From positions 6,077,001 to 6,141,000 of the forward strand of contig NC_092579.1 of assembly GCF_037975245.1 (NCBI RefSeq): 64,000 nt of DNA. The letters are read 5' to 3'. This document shows positions 1 to 13,488 of this stretch, in pieces. Every line of letters begins with the position of its first letter. The first letter of the stretch is position 1. The DNA is from Apostichopus japonicus. Taxonomy: Eukaryota; Echinodermata; Holothuroidea; Aspidochirotida; Stichopodidae. A model generated the notes under the pieces. It had not been told where the DNA came from. It did not search any database and saw nothing but the letters and a program-made list of their open reading frames with translations. A program made the position numbers and the translations under genes.

Positions 1-3000
1 CGAGTCAATTCCTAGTTGGCTTGAAAGGAGACGCTTGAAATGAATTTCATAAATTTTTGCTCAAAACGTATTATTATAACATTTTTGCTTTCATGAGTAA
101 AAGATGTTAAAATATGCTAAAATGTAACCAATAATGAAGTTAAAAAATGAAATTTTAATATCGATATTGTATGCTCACGTGGTACAATTGAAACTTTCAA
201 TCTATTACGTTTTCTTTTAGATTGAATCTATGATTTTACCCACAGTTAAATACTTTGATAGATAGATACATCATTCTAAATGCAAATATGTACCTTAAAT
301 AATAATTTCAATCCTATTTTTAGACCGACAATTTTTATTTTAATACATTACACAATACATTATAAATATTCATCGATTACACAATATATAATAAATATTC
401 ATCGATTGCCATAAAAAATAATCAATACAAATTGAAACGACAGTATATAGGGAATTAAAGATGACATGCATTTTAGAAATTTCTGGAAGATTTTAGTTTG
501 ACGTATTTTTTAGAGTTTTCTACGGTGTTTTTTAATCATATTTTTCAAATTTAAAAAGTAACCCCTTGAGGTAGATATGGCGGAAAAACTTTCATGATAT
601 CTTTACGCAAATACGCATTGATATTTCCCCAAAGCGCGAGGGGAATTATTGTAAAACATTAAGTAAGGATAATAAATGAAGTGCGAATTATTGGTAAATT
701 CATTTAGAGTTGTACATACAGAGAGAAGGCCAAATTTGAACGACTGCTGGAATAAAAGATATGTACAAATCTTCAGTTCAATTGCTTTTGCTTCCGGTCA
801 AAGCATTTCGCAATAGATGTCTTCCGCGTGGTCAAATTTTAGTAAATTTGTAATCCATATTGTAAACAAACATGCACTTTTCGACTTTCACGATTCAGTA
901 AATATGTTTGAAAATTAAAGTTTTTTACATTGATGACAAAATGGATATTAAATAGTGACTTCACACATGCATCACACACAGAGCAAATGCGCGTAAGAGC
1001 ATTAAGAAGTAATTTAAATTTTTTGTCTTTTTTTGGGGGGGCTGAAGAAAATTGCAAATACTCTGCTTCATAAATGCTTCAATATGCTAGAATGGTCAGG
1101 TAATTATTATGATAGATATTATAAACGACCAAGTAATACTTCACGGCTCTTTTCTCATACAATGTCACCGTGGTACTAGGAAATATCACCACTGTACTAT
1201 CACTAAACGTTAGTAACATGGTGGTCTGCGCGAAAACGTGTGCATTGACGACAGCCTATACTAGCCTATACTAATCGGTAGTTTGGTACATACCTGGTAA
1301 TAGTATAGTATAGTAGGCTAGGCTCACGCTGTATGTACGACGTAATGCATGGGATTCCAGGGTTACATGGAGTGCCCATTACATACACCGTGCAAAGGAA
1401 GATTGGTCAATACAACAAAGATGGCCGAATCTAAAATATCTTTCTTAAAAAGTACGGGAAGGTAATTTCTAACCCATTGTCAATAATAACACATACTATT
1501 CAACCGCAGATCAAGGAGGTGGGGGGGGGGGTGTAATCCCGCCTCCCCCAACCCGCCACCATTTTAACCTCAAACACACACACTCATACACACAAAAGGT
1601 GGATAGTTGCACAAACGTGAGCTTAGACCTAAGTACAAACCTAATTTAACTGTCCAAATGTGACTCAAAATGCAACATTTGACGTCTAAATTTCATTTTG
1701 TTTTCTGGGGGAACCAAGGGGAATCACCTTTTTCATAAGAGGATATAAGAGGACAAGTCTGCCATTTTACCGACCATTAACGTTGAGATTGTCAATTAAA
1801 ATGAATAATTTTCTACACCAGGGAAAAAGTTCTTCTCACCTTATTTGATTTGTTATATTTCCGCCAGTGCCCCCTCCCCTCCCCCTTTGTCCTCTCCTCT
1901 CCGTGCCCTTCTAACCTTACTGTTTTATTTTTTGATTGATAAAATGTTGATGAATTGTGATATATTTGATCAGTGTTTAACTGTTTGTTTTTATTTTTAT
2001 CTTGCTCTCCATTGCAGCTTCGTTGCAGGAACAATGACGTATGCAAATATGCAGGGAAGAAAATGTTCAAATGCAAATGCAACTCTTTACAATACTGCGT
2101 GGCCGCTACACCAATGGCCAACGCTTATTGCAAATACAGTGCAGTCGGTTTCGTCTACGAGCAGTAAAATGTCGACAAAATGCAAAAGGCGGGACAATTT
2201 CATCGAAAATTAGTGACGTCGTCAAATCACTTTTTCTTAGATATCCCTCCATAGTGTTAACGCTTTTCCAATTACCATCCTCTTCTTTTCTTTGCTAGCT
2301 AATTTACTGACAAGTTTTTGGTATGCATGATAGTATAGGGCATTCACACAGTAATTGGTCTTAATCTATTGAAGTGAAGACCACCATTTTTTGAACACCT
2401 TGCCAAATAGCCTAACGGGTAAACCTATAGGATAAAACTGATACTTAGGCTAAAACTTGAACACATTGTAGTCACCAAAGACAGCGACCAAAGAATAGCA
2501 CGTTCAGCTATGTTACTTTCAATTTTAGGATGAAATGTGTGGCTGATGTGGGTAGACTAGGTGGGAAACGGATGATTCCTAAACGAGGAGAAACCAACAG
2601 TTAGATTAAAACACATGAATTTGATGTCTTTAAAGAACTCACGCTGTCATTTGACATTGTAGCCTATATCGGTCCATAGTTTGATCCAGACTTGATAACT
2701 ATGTCAATTGCATAAGTGAACCGTATTTTGTTAGCTAATCTTTTCCAATCACTGAACAGATTTCATGAAATACTTTCATGACGAATTGTGCTATCAAATA
2801 AAGATACGGTAGGCCTATAAAGCGATTAATTTGTGGACCTAAACGGCATGTCATTGACAAATAGATCGAGCTAGCCTATCCGAAGAATTAATGTTGTATA
2901 TAGAAAGAATTTAACGCAAGGCTCATCACATTCCTCATCTTTGAATTGGCAATACTTTGAAGTCGTCAACAGGACGGCCTTGGACATGATAGTTAGCACT

Positions 3001-4170
3001 ATAGCTTCATAGCATGCTGTGAGCAACCTGTAAATGTTTCATGTTAGGCGGTGTCACCAGAAGGAAAGAATAAAATTGGTTATATAACTACAAATTTAAC
3101 TCTTACCCATTTATCTCATTCCGGGACACTCAATCCCATGTGGAGCATACGAAAACAGCGAGAAAACTGTCAAAGTAAAATAACAGAGTGAATAAAAAAG
3201 AAGTATCGCTTGACAGTAAAGAAATTGGTTGAGTACCTGTATTTTCCCCCACTTTTGTCACTATAACAACAAATGGTACACAAGGTTCTCTCAAAAGTTG
3301 TGGAAACGACTATTCTAAAATCTGAAAATGGTACGCACAAACGAGAAAATATCAAAAACGGGAATGCTGTATAAAACTTTTCTGTTACATTTGCCACACA
3401 TAGATATGCTGTTCAATTCCGTTCGAATAAAACTTTCTTCTTTATATTAGACCATGTCTCTCATCCATAAATGATATGTTTTGGTTCTGAATATTGTCAT
3501 ATATGCTTTATGAGTGAAATTGATCGCTTTGACGCAGCCTGTGGCATATGGTTATCTTAATTCCTTGTACTCGGTGCAGTAATTTCTGATTGGTTTATGA
3601 TGAGGCAGTACGAATGTATAAAGCAAAATAACAAGGAAATTAATTAAATATTACCTCTTACGTATTACATTAGTTCGTTGTTGTTGTGTTTGCTAGTTAT
3701 AAAGTTAAAAGAGACTAATATAATACCCTAAAGTTGAGTAAAGAATGTTTATGTGTAGTGTGGCTACTTTAAGGCTATGAAATTCATTAACACCCAAAGC
3801 AGAAAATAACGGAATGCAAGAGGGTGGTGGGCAATAGCTCCAAACTCTTTCAAAATGTTAGGACCGCAACTTGTAAAATAGCAGTTCTCCTTCCTCGGTG
3901 ACATAAATGTATATGTGATAGTATTTTTTTCTTGAGCGTAGATAATACAACACAGTAAACTTAAATCCTTCTTCTTCTTCTTTTGCGTGCTTTTTCGTGT
4001 GTTTTGTTTTCACTAAACAATGAAACTGATGAATTTAATGAGATAAAATAAAATTCAATCTATTTAAGAACAAAACTCTCTTTCCGCGCTGTTCTCTGAT
4101 GGTTCTTCAACGCAATAATTCTGCCTATACCTCGAAGTAAAGCAGATGAATACGTCATTCTTAATAAACT
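1..4170. other. intergenic, no supported gene
   Basis: AT-rich unique-looking sequence with short stop-bounded frames only. A G-run (1517-1531) and a CT-rich tract (about 1866-1910) stand out. I see no exon with a conserved product, RNA gene or complete repeat. Confidence 0.6.
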
Positions 4171-4176
4171 AATATC

Positions 4177-4915
4177 AATGACGAGGATGAAAATGACGAT
4201 GACGATTGAGCATGGCCATAACGATGACGATGACGACGATTACCCTAACGATGACGGTGACGATGACTACGAAGACCGCAACGATGACGATGACCACAAC
4301 GATGACGGTGACGATGACGATTACGATGAAAATGGCGATGACGATGACCATAACGATGACGGTGACGATGACTACGATGACCACAACGATGACGGTGACA
4401 ATGACGATTACGATGAAAATGGCGATGACGATGACCATAACGATGACGGTGACGATGACTACGAAGACCGCAACGATGACGGTGACGATGACCACAACGA
4501 TGACGGTGACGATGACGATGGCGATGAAAATGGCGATGACGATGACCATAATGATGACGGTGACGATGACCATAACGATGACGGTGACGATGACCATAAC
4601 GTTGACGATGGCGATGACGATTGCGATGAAAATGGCGATGACGGTGATTATAATGATGACGGTGACTATGATGACCTCAACGATGACGATGACGATGACG
4701 ATGGCGATGAAAATGGCGATGACGGTGATCATAATGATGACGGTGACGATGACTACGATGACCACAACGATGACGGTGACGATGACGATGAAAATGGCGA
4801 TGACGATGACTATAATGATGACGGTGACGATGACCATAACGATGACGGTGACGATGACCATGACCATAACGTTGACGATGACGATGAAAATGGGGATGAC
4901 TACGACCATGAAGTG
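4177..4915. repeat. imperfect GAY trinucleotide / GATGAC hexanucleotide repeat
   Basis: About 740 bp of GAT/GAC-type triplets with a higher-order pattern (cgatgacggtgacgatgacc). It is open in several frames on both strands, giving Asp-rich, Met-Thr-rich or Val-Ile-rich translations. Differences between units fall at all codon positions, there is no matching gene structure, and both strands are equally open, so I treat it as a simple repeat rather than an Asp-rich protein gene. Confidence 0.85.
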
Positions 4916-4975
4916 TACCTTACATGAAATAAGAGCCACGGGGTTGTGGGGGGGGGGCTTGGGATGGACTCTCAT

Positions 4976-6482
4976 GTAGGGGAATGGGCGTATTCACCGC
5001 GTTACTTAAAGGTCATCACTATTGTCCTCAACTTAAGGATACTAAAATCTACTAGAAGATTTTCAAAAGTGATCTCCTGGAGGTTCTTGCACTCCTAATT
5101 ATTCCCAGACCTATTATTAATTGACAATTTATTGTAGAAAAGAGGAACAAATGCTCCGGGGTGGCAGATAAATGCGTGACCGTTATTTGGCATTCTAGCA
5201 TATTTTGGACAATACTGCTGATCTTTTAAAGCTAGGTATTGTTACGTATATAGGCTGAAATGACCGACCATCCCATATATGCTATCTCTGACTATACAAT
5301 TATGTATACTGTTTACAGAGACTATACTGTGTCCGTGAATGCCTGGTGATGAAATCTGTACGATCCAATACTTTTATGAAACGACAAAACGCAATCAATT
5401 CTCACCCCAACAGTTAATATGGCGTATACTGATCTTAAAAACCCTTCTCGGCAGCTGAAATACCGATGTAATATTTTTTGTCAGATCTTAATTTAGTCAT
5501 CCCAAGCGTGCACAGATTCTTTCATAACAAAACAACGTAGGCCGAGTTTGATGTTTTGAAGTTTAATGTACAATAAACTGAAAGCGCTTCCTTAGTCCAT
5601 ATTCTATAAATTATGAAACATGAATGTTGATTTTCAGAGAAGATGTTTCCATGACAACTTATTTTGGCTGGCTGCAATTTCGTGATTAATCTCATGAAGC
5701 TATAACATAAAGCTGAAAATATGCAGAGATGAGGAGATATACATGAGCTTCCAAGAACGTCCAAGAAAAGGTCAATCCACCTTTATGAGACTCAACCGGC
5801 CTGACCATCCCCCCCCCCACCCCCATCCATGCTACGTCACAGTGGTGTGCACAGAATTGCAAAGGTGGATGGGGACGGGGTCAAACTCGACATTTCCCGG
5901 ACTGATTAGGATATGCTGATCTTTTGTGGATAGGGCAGAGGAGAATAAGAATTATTTTATTAACGTTGGGGTCTGGGATCCTCCCACAGAAAATAATTCA
6001 ACATGTAGACCTCAATGGTGCATTCTGAGGTATATTTAGATTATAAATTAGGTCTATATAAGAAGTCATAAAAGAACATTTTGCTAATAAATACTTTGTG
6101 TGGGGCTGAAAAAGGGTGGGGTACATCCGTTGTAATGGTCCAGTTCTACCCCAGCTGGATGCCAAAATTCCTCCCACCACCCCCCCCCCCCCTCCCCACC
6201 CCCGATTCACGATAGGAGAAGGGATTAAGTCACAGAAACTCACTGTCTCATTTTGTCCCTAATCATTTTTGTCTAACATTAAAACGTCAAGGTATGTCAA
6301 AAATGAGAGCTAAAATGTAGTGTAATGTGGCGAGTATCGGTAGAGATGGTACGATCGTTGTACCTGGGGAAATTATTTGGTAGGATATTTCGGAACCTAG
6401 CTCCGTGAAGCTCCAATCAAATAAATTATTAAACAAAGTTCTGTCGCTTTCAAGATGATTTAGTCTCTCAAGTAATGTTCGA
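4976..6482. other. intergenic, no supported gene
   Basis: Nothing recognised apart from C-runs near 5809-5823 and 6177-6200. The sequence near 6005-6060 is loosely related, inverted, to 43838-43885, which suggests an old dispersed repeat. Confidence 0.5.
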
Positions 6483-6850
6483 TTAAAGGGTGTGAAACCG
6501 TGTGAAGACTTGCGCACAAAGAAACGTTCCATGTCGGTAATCTGGCCTAGTTTCGAATGAGGTGTATACAGAAGTGTTAGACACCACCATCGATCCCAGA
6601 AAATACACACACAGCTTGCTACCGTCGGTAATTAGACACTAGTGTACAGTCAATACATACAGCTACGGTCAATACCCACAACACAGTTTACATAGCAGCG
6701 ATGGGCATCTCAGGTCTAGATAAAGATAACAAGGTATCAAGTTTCATTACTGTCTGCATTTTGTAGGGACAAGAAGAAAACTTCACTTGCAAGCAACGGA
6801 AAGTTAACTTTTTCAGAGCACGGGACGCGGTTTGGGGCGAGTCTTCAATG
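6483..6850. repeat. dispersed repeat family X, copy 1
   Basis: This copy shares about 370 bp at roughly 85 percent with 21433-21792, including AGAAGTGTTAGACACCACCA, CAGCTTGCTACCGTCGGTAA and TTTCATTACTGTCTGCATTT. The type is unknown; no TIR or ORF is recognised. Confidence 0.8.
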
Positions 6851-7558
6851 CCTGTGCTGTAAACTTACTTGAAAAGAATAAATAGGTATAAATTATTTGG
6901 CCATAATATACTGATCGTGAGAACTGGATGATTCCTTTTAACTTGCCTCTATAAAAATTGCTTAGAAGTTGCAAAGCTTGGGGTCATACGTGATGGGGCA
7001 TCTGCTCCATGATTGGTTCAATATTACCTACTTCGGAACATCATTAATATTTATCAAATCTATCCATGAATCAACCAATCATGAATGAGAAAGAAAACAC
7101 AAGCGGTCCTAATTTTAATTATCTATTTAATTGTCTGAAAACACGGGCTCCTAACCTAGACGTCTGAAAATGGACCGAACAATTTCCAATGTATTTCTTT
7201 ATTTGAACATCGTAGGAATTAACATGGGGAACCTTGAAGGTCAAAAGGACATGGCAGGAGTTTGAAAGGAACTTAAAGTGGGGTATAACATCACTTCATG
7301 ACAGTAGTATTCAACTTTTTATCTGTTAATTCAAGCTGATATAAATGAAGACGTGAGTAAATTTAAACAAAATAAATCATCATGCATAACGATGAACCAA
7401 TATGCTGATAAAGCTCTAAACAATATTAATGGGAAAATCAAATCCAAGAAATGAAACGAGAGCTGAATAGGGCGTTGAATTTGCTGTATCCATTATCATC
7501 TAACCAGCTTCACCTTCCCTTACCCCTTACTCACCCTTCCCCAACCTTCCTATCATAA

Positions 7559-7560
7559 AT

Positions 7561-7629
<69 letters not shown>
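7559..7629. repeat. (AC)n(AT)n microsatellite
   Basis: About 11 AC units followed by about 24 AT units. No flanking inverted repeat. Confidence 0.95.
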
Positions 7630-7632
<3 letters not shown>

Positions 7633-7773
7633 TGTAAACAAAAGCGCACTGCGTTGTTGTATAAAGTAATTGTTCCATAGACAGGGGCATCGTGGGCCAA
7701 GTTGGACCCGTGGATAATTATGTCAACGACCATTTTTGAAGTCTTCATTACTACTTGAGTGTATTCTTTGTAC

Positions 7774-8137
7774 CAAGGGCGTAGGAACCGGGGGGCTGGG
7801 GGCGCTAGCCCCCCCCCCAGTGAAAAATATGGAGGGGCGGAAGTATCATTCCGCCCCCCCCCCCCCCGCTTCGCCAGTCAGAAAACCCCTTTTTCAATTA
7901 CAAATCAGAAAAAAATCTCATTTGGAGCACCAAAAGGCCAGGTGAAAATGCAAAATTATTTACAAAATGGAGTGGGTGTTGAAGTGTGCTATACATTGCA
8001 CCAAATTGCATCTGAGGCCACCTGGAAATGCCAAAAAATTCCAAAGGGGAGGGGGACACCCCCTCCCCTTAGACCCCTCCCCCAGGCCAGCCATCAGTCT
8101 TCAGCCCCCCACTCAAAAGTACCTTCCTACGCCACTG
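7774..8137. mobile_element. hAT-like MITE with perfect 8-bp target duplication
   Basis: 364 bp, non-coding. The left end CAAGGGCGTAGGAACC and the complement of the right end, CAGTGGCGTAGGAAGG, form imperfect TIRs. The flanking duplication is CTTTGTAC at 7766-7773 and 8138-8145. Open frames of 66-170 residues in it are Pro/Arg-rich products of C-runs and not genes. Confidence 0.88.
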
Positions 8138-8145
8138 CTTTGTAC

Positions 8146-10145
8146 CACCTGTGTCCTCATATATTGACCCTTGTCACCCCTCCCCCCCCCCCCTCCTCAC
8201 CGCTCGATGAGCCTGAACATGTCCTATGTCACACTTTCATAGCCGCTGTACACCTACAAAGTCAAACCTAGTCAGTTTTCATTTAATTAAGTACTCCAGC
8301 AGACTGAAGCTATTAGTTTCATGATCTAATATGTAACCATGGTTACAGCAACAACGTCTGACCGGACTTCCATATGCAAAACATACAATAATCGCCACGT
8401 AAACCTGAGAACAAACACCTGATAACTGTGGCATCCAAGGGATTTCCAAGGATGGGGATAGGGGAGTTTCAACGCCCTCACCTACTGTGACTAAGGTAGG
8501 GGTATAGTTAACCTTTATGAAAAGGCTAAAGAAGAATGAAAGATTTTTATAAAGATGGGTGTGAACCTATGGTTGTTAAAGGCGACTCCTGTGTAGGAAG
8601 TGGTATAGGTTTCGTCACCGCCGAAGAAAGTAACGATTTGACGTCAAATGAGGCATATTCAGGTCTAAACGCAATTCAATCATCTCTAAACGCAAGGTAG
8701 TGTTAATAAATACTCTTGAATTAGTAGGGGGCGTACAACCGGATCAGTAGTTTCAATCTTCCCCGACTGAAAGTAAAAAAAATCAACCGCCTGAAGCATA
8801 TCCTCCACTTTTTCGGGTTATGACGTTGTGTAAGATAGAAACTTATGCACCGTTGACTTTCAAAGTTTAAAAAACGAAATCCATTATGTTGCTTTAACGT
8901 ATATATCCGCAAAGGCATCTCTGAATTAACATCGCAATCACGACAAAAATAAAGCAATGCACTAAAAGTCTCGATAACAGCTAACGTAAAAACCCCAGTT
9001 TTATCTACGTCAATAAAAATAGTATGAAACTAATCAAAACGAAATATTATAATGAACCTTGTGAAGAACAGATGGGTGATATTAGCTTTGAGTTACTAAA
9101 ATCTTCTGTCTAAAAACAACAACAAAGAAACTGTCGTGTATTGATTTGATAACAAGAAGCTTGATCGAATTGAGGCTAATTTAAAAAGTAGGTATGACAT
9201 ATTAAAATCATAAAGAGTTGTTTTCATTTTTATGATCCATCCCTCGCGATCGTTATGAATGTATTTATCATTTTATGTTTCTGTTTTATCATCAATCGGT
9301 GGTCAATCAATTTTATCCAAACATCAAAGGATGAACAACAAAAAAATCTCAAAGATGAAGCGAAAATTAACTATCAATTTGAGATTTGAAAATTATTGGA
9401 TTTTTTAAAATCTCATAGGATTTAGGGACATTATAGAAGTGAGCAGTTTACATTATTAAATCTTAAGATGATGATGTATAAATTTAAGAAAGCTTCGAGT
9501 CAAGGAAAAAAAGAAATAAAATAAAAATTAAATTAAGAAATGAATAATGATAAGAAATGAAAACATCAGTATAGCCTAAAAATATTTCATATATTTATTA
9601 TTTCATATTATATTATTATTTCTGGAAAAAAGTTGTAAGAAAAGAGCAAGGAAATTTGATGGGTTCAATGGCATTAAAATTGAAATTAAAATGTAAAGAA
9701 AAAATTAATAATAACGAAAGTACATTTTTGGAAATTTGAATTATAAGAGGAAGGAAAAATGACGAGTTCAATGTCAATTTTACTTTCTTCACTCTGATTG
9801 CATGATGTGAGATAAACTTGGGTTGAGAATGTAAGGCTTGAATCAACCAACGGGGCACCAATCACTTGCCTTAGTGCCCTTAAAATGCACCCATCACCGA
9901 CTGCAGTAAATGCCAAGCCGCCATCTCCCTCCCCTCCCCCCCCTCCACTTTTTTGTCAAGGTGCCGTAGGTGTACTACTCTAATGATCTCGATCATTAGT
10001 ATTCTCGGCTTATGGATCGTCTGGGATTTTGCAAAATCAAAACTGTGGAAGATTAAAAAAGAAAACTGATACATTCTTGTTTCCTGTCATTTCTGTATAC
10101 CAGTTTTCTCTCACTTTTGGAAAAGATGCTTTTTGAAAATTGTCA
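8146..10145. other. intergenic, no supported gene
   Basis: AT-rich sequence without long frames or recognisable repeats; the 9400-9760 part is especially A-rich. No signal worth naming. Confidence 0.6.
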
Positions 10146-10948
10146 TAATTCAGGGGCGGATCCAGGGGGGGGCCGACCCGGCCCCGGCCCCCCCTTTTTG
10201 GAAATCAGTTGCGTTTTTTTTATGTGGGAGTACTTTAAATTCCTAATAGGCATAACTTGGTGAAAGAAAAGCCTAATATATATCCAGCTGCTCTTCCCTG
10301 AAACGCGATCGTTTTTATTCCAAATTTGAAACTAAGGCAATTATCAGGCCTACGCGACATCACGTATTAATTAGATACGGCTCAGTACTATAGTGCTGAC
10401 TATTACTGTCAGGGAAAATCAATGCACAGTTAGCAAGTATATCATAATTATCTGAATGAAACGGGGTGTAGGCGGTTTTACACTATCTAACGCAACGTAG
10501 TCGCCAAGAACCTGAAGTATTTTTAAGGGAGGGCCCAAGGAACATGAACTTATAGCATGCTCCTCGTGGTGAAACATAATTGCACCTATTAGGTGAATTG
10601 AGTGTACTGTTAATAGTAGGAGAGACTAGTGTAGGTTCTTATGACCAACTAGACCGGTTTCTGCTCTCAAACTTTATAGGAGGAGCTTCATCAGTAGTAG
10701 CCTTTGAATATTTTATATTCGGCCTGGGCGTCTCGTTCTCAAAATGCATCTATTTTCTGTGCACGACTTTTTATGGACTCATAGTGCAGCTATAAGAGCA
10801 TCGAAAAGAGCTTCGTGTGAACCTTGAGAGTCAGCTGATTCTTCGTTAGTATGAAACCTTGAGTTAACAAGTAAACCTTTGAGATTTTGGGCCCTTTTGT
10901 ATAGGCTAGAATCGGTTCTTTTGGAAACAGTTTGGATAATTCCGCGTG

Positions 10949-12351
10949 CAGGGGCGTAGCGAGCGGGGGGGGGGGGCTGTCGGCAAATTTTGGGTCTGTC
11001 GGCAAAAGGAGAAAAGGTGAAGAGAGCGGAAGGGGAAGAAAGAAGGAAAGCTGAATAGAGAAAAGGAGAACGGAGCTTCTTTATCGGTTATTTCGATTTT
11101 CCAGTTCTTCATCTGATAAACTCATTCACCAATCCAATCACCCGACGCCTGCAAGTTAAAAACCTCTCGGCAAATAACTGATAATGTCACGGCCGTCAGT
11201 ATAGCTACTGTAGCCAGGCTCAGCTAAGCGAGTGCCAGAATCGCTGGCAACTCAGTGAAAGAAATTGAAATAAAGGCTTCTGTATAGGCCGTAGCCCATG
11301 AGTCGTGCTATCGTGTGCAACGTGTTGTTATTATCCTCTGTTCAGAATGACGTCATAGCAGATGTCATTCGTTCTCCGTGGAAAACTTAAGGGCACGGCT
11401 CACGAATTGTACACAATTTTTAACGTTTCTCGCTTGTATATCAATGAATGTTGTTATTTCTCATTACCGGAAAGTTTTCTGAACATTTTCATCACGAAGT
11501 TTCACTATTTCAACGATCGGTGAAAGAGAAAACACAGTTCGATAATTGGTCCCAATTAATTCTTCTTCTGCCGACTGCCATAAAAATAATATCGAAATGG
11601 AAATTCTACGGTGCCAAATTTGACATAAAATATGCACCAGATTGCATCTAAGGACGTTTCAAAACTAAAAATTTCCAAAGGGGAGGGGGACACCCCCTCC
11701 CCTTAGACCCCTCCCCCATTTCAGTCACCACTTCTAGATCCGTCGGCAAATCAAATTTGAACTAAAATATGCACCAGATTGCATCTAAGGACGTTTCAAA
11801 ATTAAAAATATTTCCAAAGGGGAGGGTGACACCCCATCCCCTTAGTCCCCTCCCCCATTTCAGTCACCACTTCCAGATCCGTCGGCAAATCAAATTTGAA
11901 TTAAAATATGCACCAGATTGCATCTAAGGAAGTTTCAAAACTAAAAAAATTTCCAAAGGGGAGGGAGACACCCCCTCCCCTTAGACCCCTCCCCCATTTC
12001 AGTCACCACTTCTAGATCCGTCGGCAAATCAAATTTGAACTAAAATATGCACCAGATTGCATCTAAGGACGTTTCAAAATTAAAAATATTTCCAAAGGGG
12101 AGGGGGACACCCCATCCCCTTAGTCCCCTCCCCCATTTCAGTCACCACTTCCAGATCCGTCGGCAAATCAAATTTGAATTAAAATATGCACCAGATTGCA
12201 TCTAACGACGTTTCAAAACTAAAAATTTTCCAAAGGGGAGGGAGACACCCCCTCACCTTAGACCCCTCCCCCATTTCAGTCACCACTTCCAGATTCGTCG
12301 GCAAATCAAATTCTCCACGCCCCCAACAAAAACCCCTTCGCTACGCCCCTG
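10949..12351. mobile_element. hAT-like element nested in copy A
   Basis: TIR CAGGGGCGTAGCGA at the left end and its complement TCGCTACGCCCCTG at the right. The left target duplication TCCGCGTG (10941-10948) matches the one seen intact in copy B, but the right-hand duplication is missing and adjacent DNA is deleted. Internal 138-bp units are tandemly amplified, making it 1403 bp against 900 bp in copy B. Confidence 0.8.
11627..12315. repeat. 138-bp tandem array inside the nested element of copy A
   Basis: Five units with TATGCACCAGATTGCATCTA at 11631, 11768, 11907, 12046 and 12185 (period 137-139). Each unit contains a GGGGAGGGGGACACCCCCTC inverted stretch and a TCCGTCGGCAAATCAAATTT end. Copy B has a single unit (about 41290-41425), so the array expanded in copy A or its lineage. 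Alternating unit subtypes suggest two-unit duplication. Confidence 0.9.
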
Positions 12352-13364
12352 AATAGGAAGCAAGAAATAGTCCACAAATTCCGATATTTTTTCGGTCGGT
12401 GATCCGTTTCCGCTTATTATCGGGCCCTCCTTTAAAAATACTTCAGGTTCTTGGCGACTACGTTGCGTTAGATAGTGTAAAACCGCCTACACCCCCCTTT
12501 CATTAATAAGTATATCATAATTATCTCATTGAACATATCTTGTTTTATGTTTTTTCTTGGGGTGAATCTGGCGTCATAATTTTCGCGCAAAGAAAAAACG
12601 AATCGACGCAATAATAGTGTATGCATTGTACATGCACTGTTGAGCGTTCTTAAATATGTGTCTATCGAGAAAAATATGTGCACAAAAAAGCGTGTCTGCA
12701 ACGTTTCTGGTTTTTCTAGTTTTTGGCGAAATGTTTCACCATTTTGCATCTAAGCACTCACAATTAACCAAAAATTTCCAAGGGGGAGGGGGCCCCTCCC
12801 CTAGACCCCTCCCCCAGGACGCAGATTACTAAAGTGCTACCATCGGGATGTCGGCCCCCCCTTTCTCAAAATCCTGGATCCGCCCCTGTAATTGGTAATA
12901 TGCAAGCAACCACAAACAAACAAACAAAACAACGTCGTAGTGATTTGCCATTTCAATGAAAATTCCAAACAAATTTGTAAATATACCCTATATAAAAATT
13001 GTCTTTCCCGGTATCGATCCCAAACTCGAACCCAATATCAAGCAATTCTAATTGATCATTTTTCACAAATCATTCTATCTCATAGTAGCTGTACCTGTTT
13101 CATTCTTCGTAGTTATTATCAGCAAGTTTGTAATTTGAGATGAACAACAATGAAATATGACGAAGCGCACTCATGCACGGATAGGCCGACACGCACTGCC
13201 TAACACACACGGATGATAAACGACCGCGCGCGTACAGGTATACAAATCAATGAACGATGAGGAATAGCCTTTGCTATCTGGTTACAGATACTTTCTGAAA
13301 TTCAATGTGTAGGGTGGTATATACGCCAACTTCGTGCGTTTATCTTATTTCGTGCAACCGGTGT

Positions 13365-13402
13365 ATGTATATATATATGTATATATATATATATATATAT
13401 AT
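13365..13402. repeat. (AT)n microsatellite
   Basis: Interrupted AT dinucleotide repeat. No flanking inverted repeat. Confidence 0.9.
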
Positions 13403-13488
13403 CCCTTTAAGCTATATACTTAGGGATTTCTCTGTTCAATATGAACTTAAAATTCGTGACATAGTACTGGTAACATATTTATATATAT

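Larger units (their letters stand above)
10151..12888 (-). mobile_element. composite TIR transposon, copy A (deleted form)
   Basis: The ends are 16-bp terminal inverted repeats CAGGGGCGGATCCAGG, flanked by a 5-bp duplication TAATT (10146-10150 and 12889-12893). Inside are subterminal inverted repeats of about 80 bp (near 10448-10533 and 12420-12500) and the 3' end of a Penelope-type ORF. A nested hAT-like element spans 10949-12351, with 138-bp tandem units. It is the reverse complement of the copy at 39745-42914, minus about 950 bp of reverse transcriptase. The TIR resembles hAT-type ends; the 5-bp duplication is short for typical hAT, so the superfamily is uncertain. Confidence 0.82.

Noticed and set aside
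4175-4979. Long open frames (about 250-266 residues) on both strands as Asp-rich or Val/Ile-rich proteins
   Set aside because: They come from an imperfect GAY triplet repeat that is free of stops in several frames. Unit differences hit all codon positions and no exon structure surrounds it.
7736-8271. Pro-rich frames up to 170 residues
   Set aside because: They lie inside a non-autonomous hAT-like element and depend on C-runs.
12468-12749. 93-residue minus-strand frame in copy A
   Set aside because: It spans the subterminal inverted repeat, and the equivalent frame in copy B is different in length; no domain is seen.
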